From positions 354,574 to 411,286 of the forward strand of contig NW_003124897.1 of the NCBI RefSeq assembly GCF_000003605.2: a stretch of DNA of 56,713 nt, written 5' to 3'. This DNA is from Saccoglossus kowalevskii. Its lineage: Eukaryota; Hemichordata; Enteropneusta; Harrimaniidae. The first letter of the stretch is position 1; the number at the start of each line of letters is the position of its first letter. Positions 56,584-56,713 of this stretch are shown piece by piece. Both the position numbers and the translations under genes were made by a program. The notes beneath the pieces are model-generated. The model did no database searches. It was not told the DNA's origin and worked only from the letters and a program-made list of their open reading frames with translations.

Positions 56584-56713
56584 GCAAATCAAATCCTCTG
56601 GTAATATAACACATAAACACTACACTATGAACAAAGCTAACATCATCTTGACTTGATTTTGTAAAGATCCTAAGTAAAAATCAAATTCCTCAAAATCAAA
56701 TTGAGTTAGTTTG

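Overview
The window is animal nuclear DNA: AT-rich, with spliced genes using GT-AG introns, a non-LTR retrotransposon remnant, many short inverted-repeat elements and several large minisatellites. A non-vertebrate deuterostome such as a hemichordate is my best guess. The annexin is very close to the vertebrate A7/A11 class, and the kinase exons have the vertebrate exon sizes, but species cannot be fixed from the sequence alone. One assembly gap (436 N) sits inside a minisatellite.

Three protein genes are recognisable. (1) The first three coding exons of a CaMKII gene lie on the minus strand (21335-22433). The rest of the gene is presumably beyond position 1, because 1-21334 holds no exon I can recognise and is packed with repeats. 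(2) A complete annexin of the A7/A11 type lies on the plus strand (28215-39134). It has 14 coding exons joining without conflict into 539 residues: a Gly-Tyr-Pro and Gln-Tyr rich N-terminal region of about 226 residues, then four annexin repeats. (3) The 3' part of an UNC5 netrin receptor gene lies on the minus strand (52080-56339). It covers the cytoplasmic juxtamembrane region, ZU5, UPA-like and death domains. The Ig, thrombospondin and transmembrane exons lie beyond the right edge. One exon-exon joint is out of frame by a single base next to a C run.

Layout: 1-21334 CaMKII intron 3 with minisatellites of 34 and 24 bp and many MITE-like elements; 21335-22433 CaMKII exons 3-1; 22434-27540 intergenic with a broken LINE; 27540-27900 CpG-rich annexin promoter; 28190-39650 annexin gene; 39650-52079 intergenic between convergent 3' ends, dominated by a 40-bp minisatellite of about 3.6 kb with higher-order repeats; 52080-56339 UNC5 exons; 56419-56583 a MITE in the next UNC5 intron. 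CaMKII and the annexin are divergent; the annexin and UNC5 are convergent.

The three genes do not form a known pathway, but a CAMK2, an annexin and an UNC5 gene also lie together on human 10q22, 4q22-27 and 5q32-35. The window therefore looks like a compact version of the single ancestral block behind that vertebrate paralogon. No wholly new molecular system was found. The most notable observations are this linkage, the 9-bp target-site duplication around a MITE in the annexin gene, a nested MITE, the higher-order structure of the 40-bp array, and altered calcium-ligand positions in annexin repeats 1 and 3.
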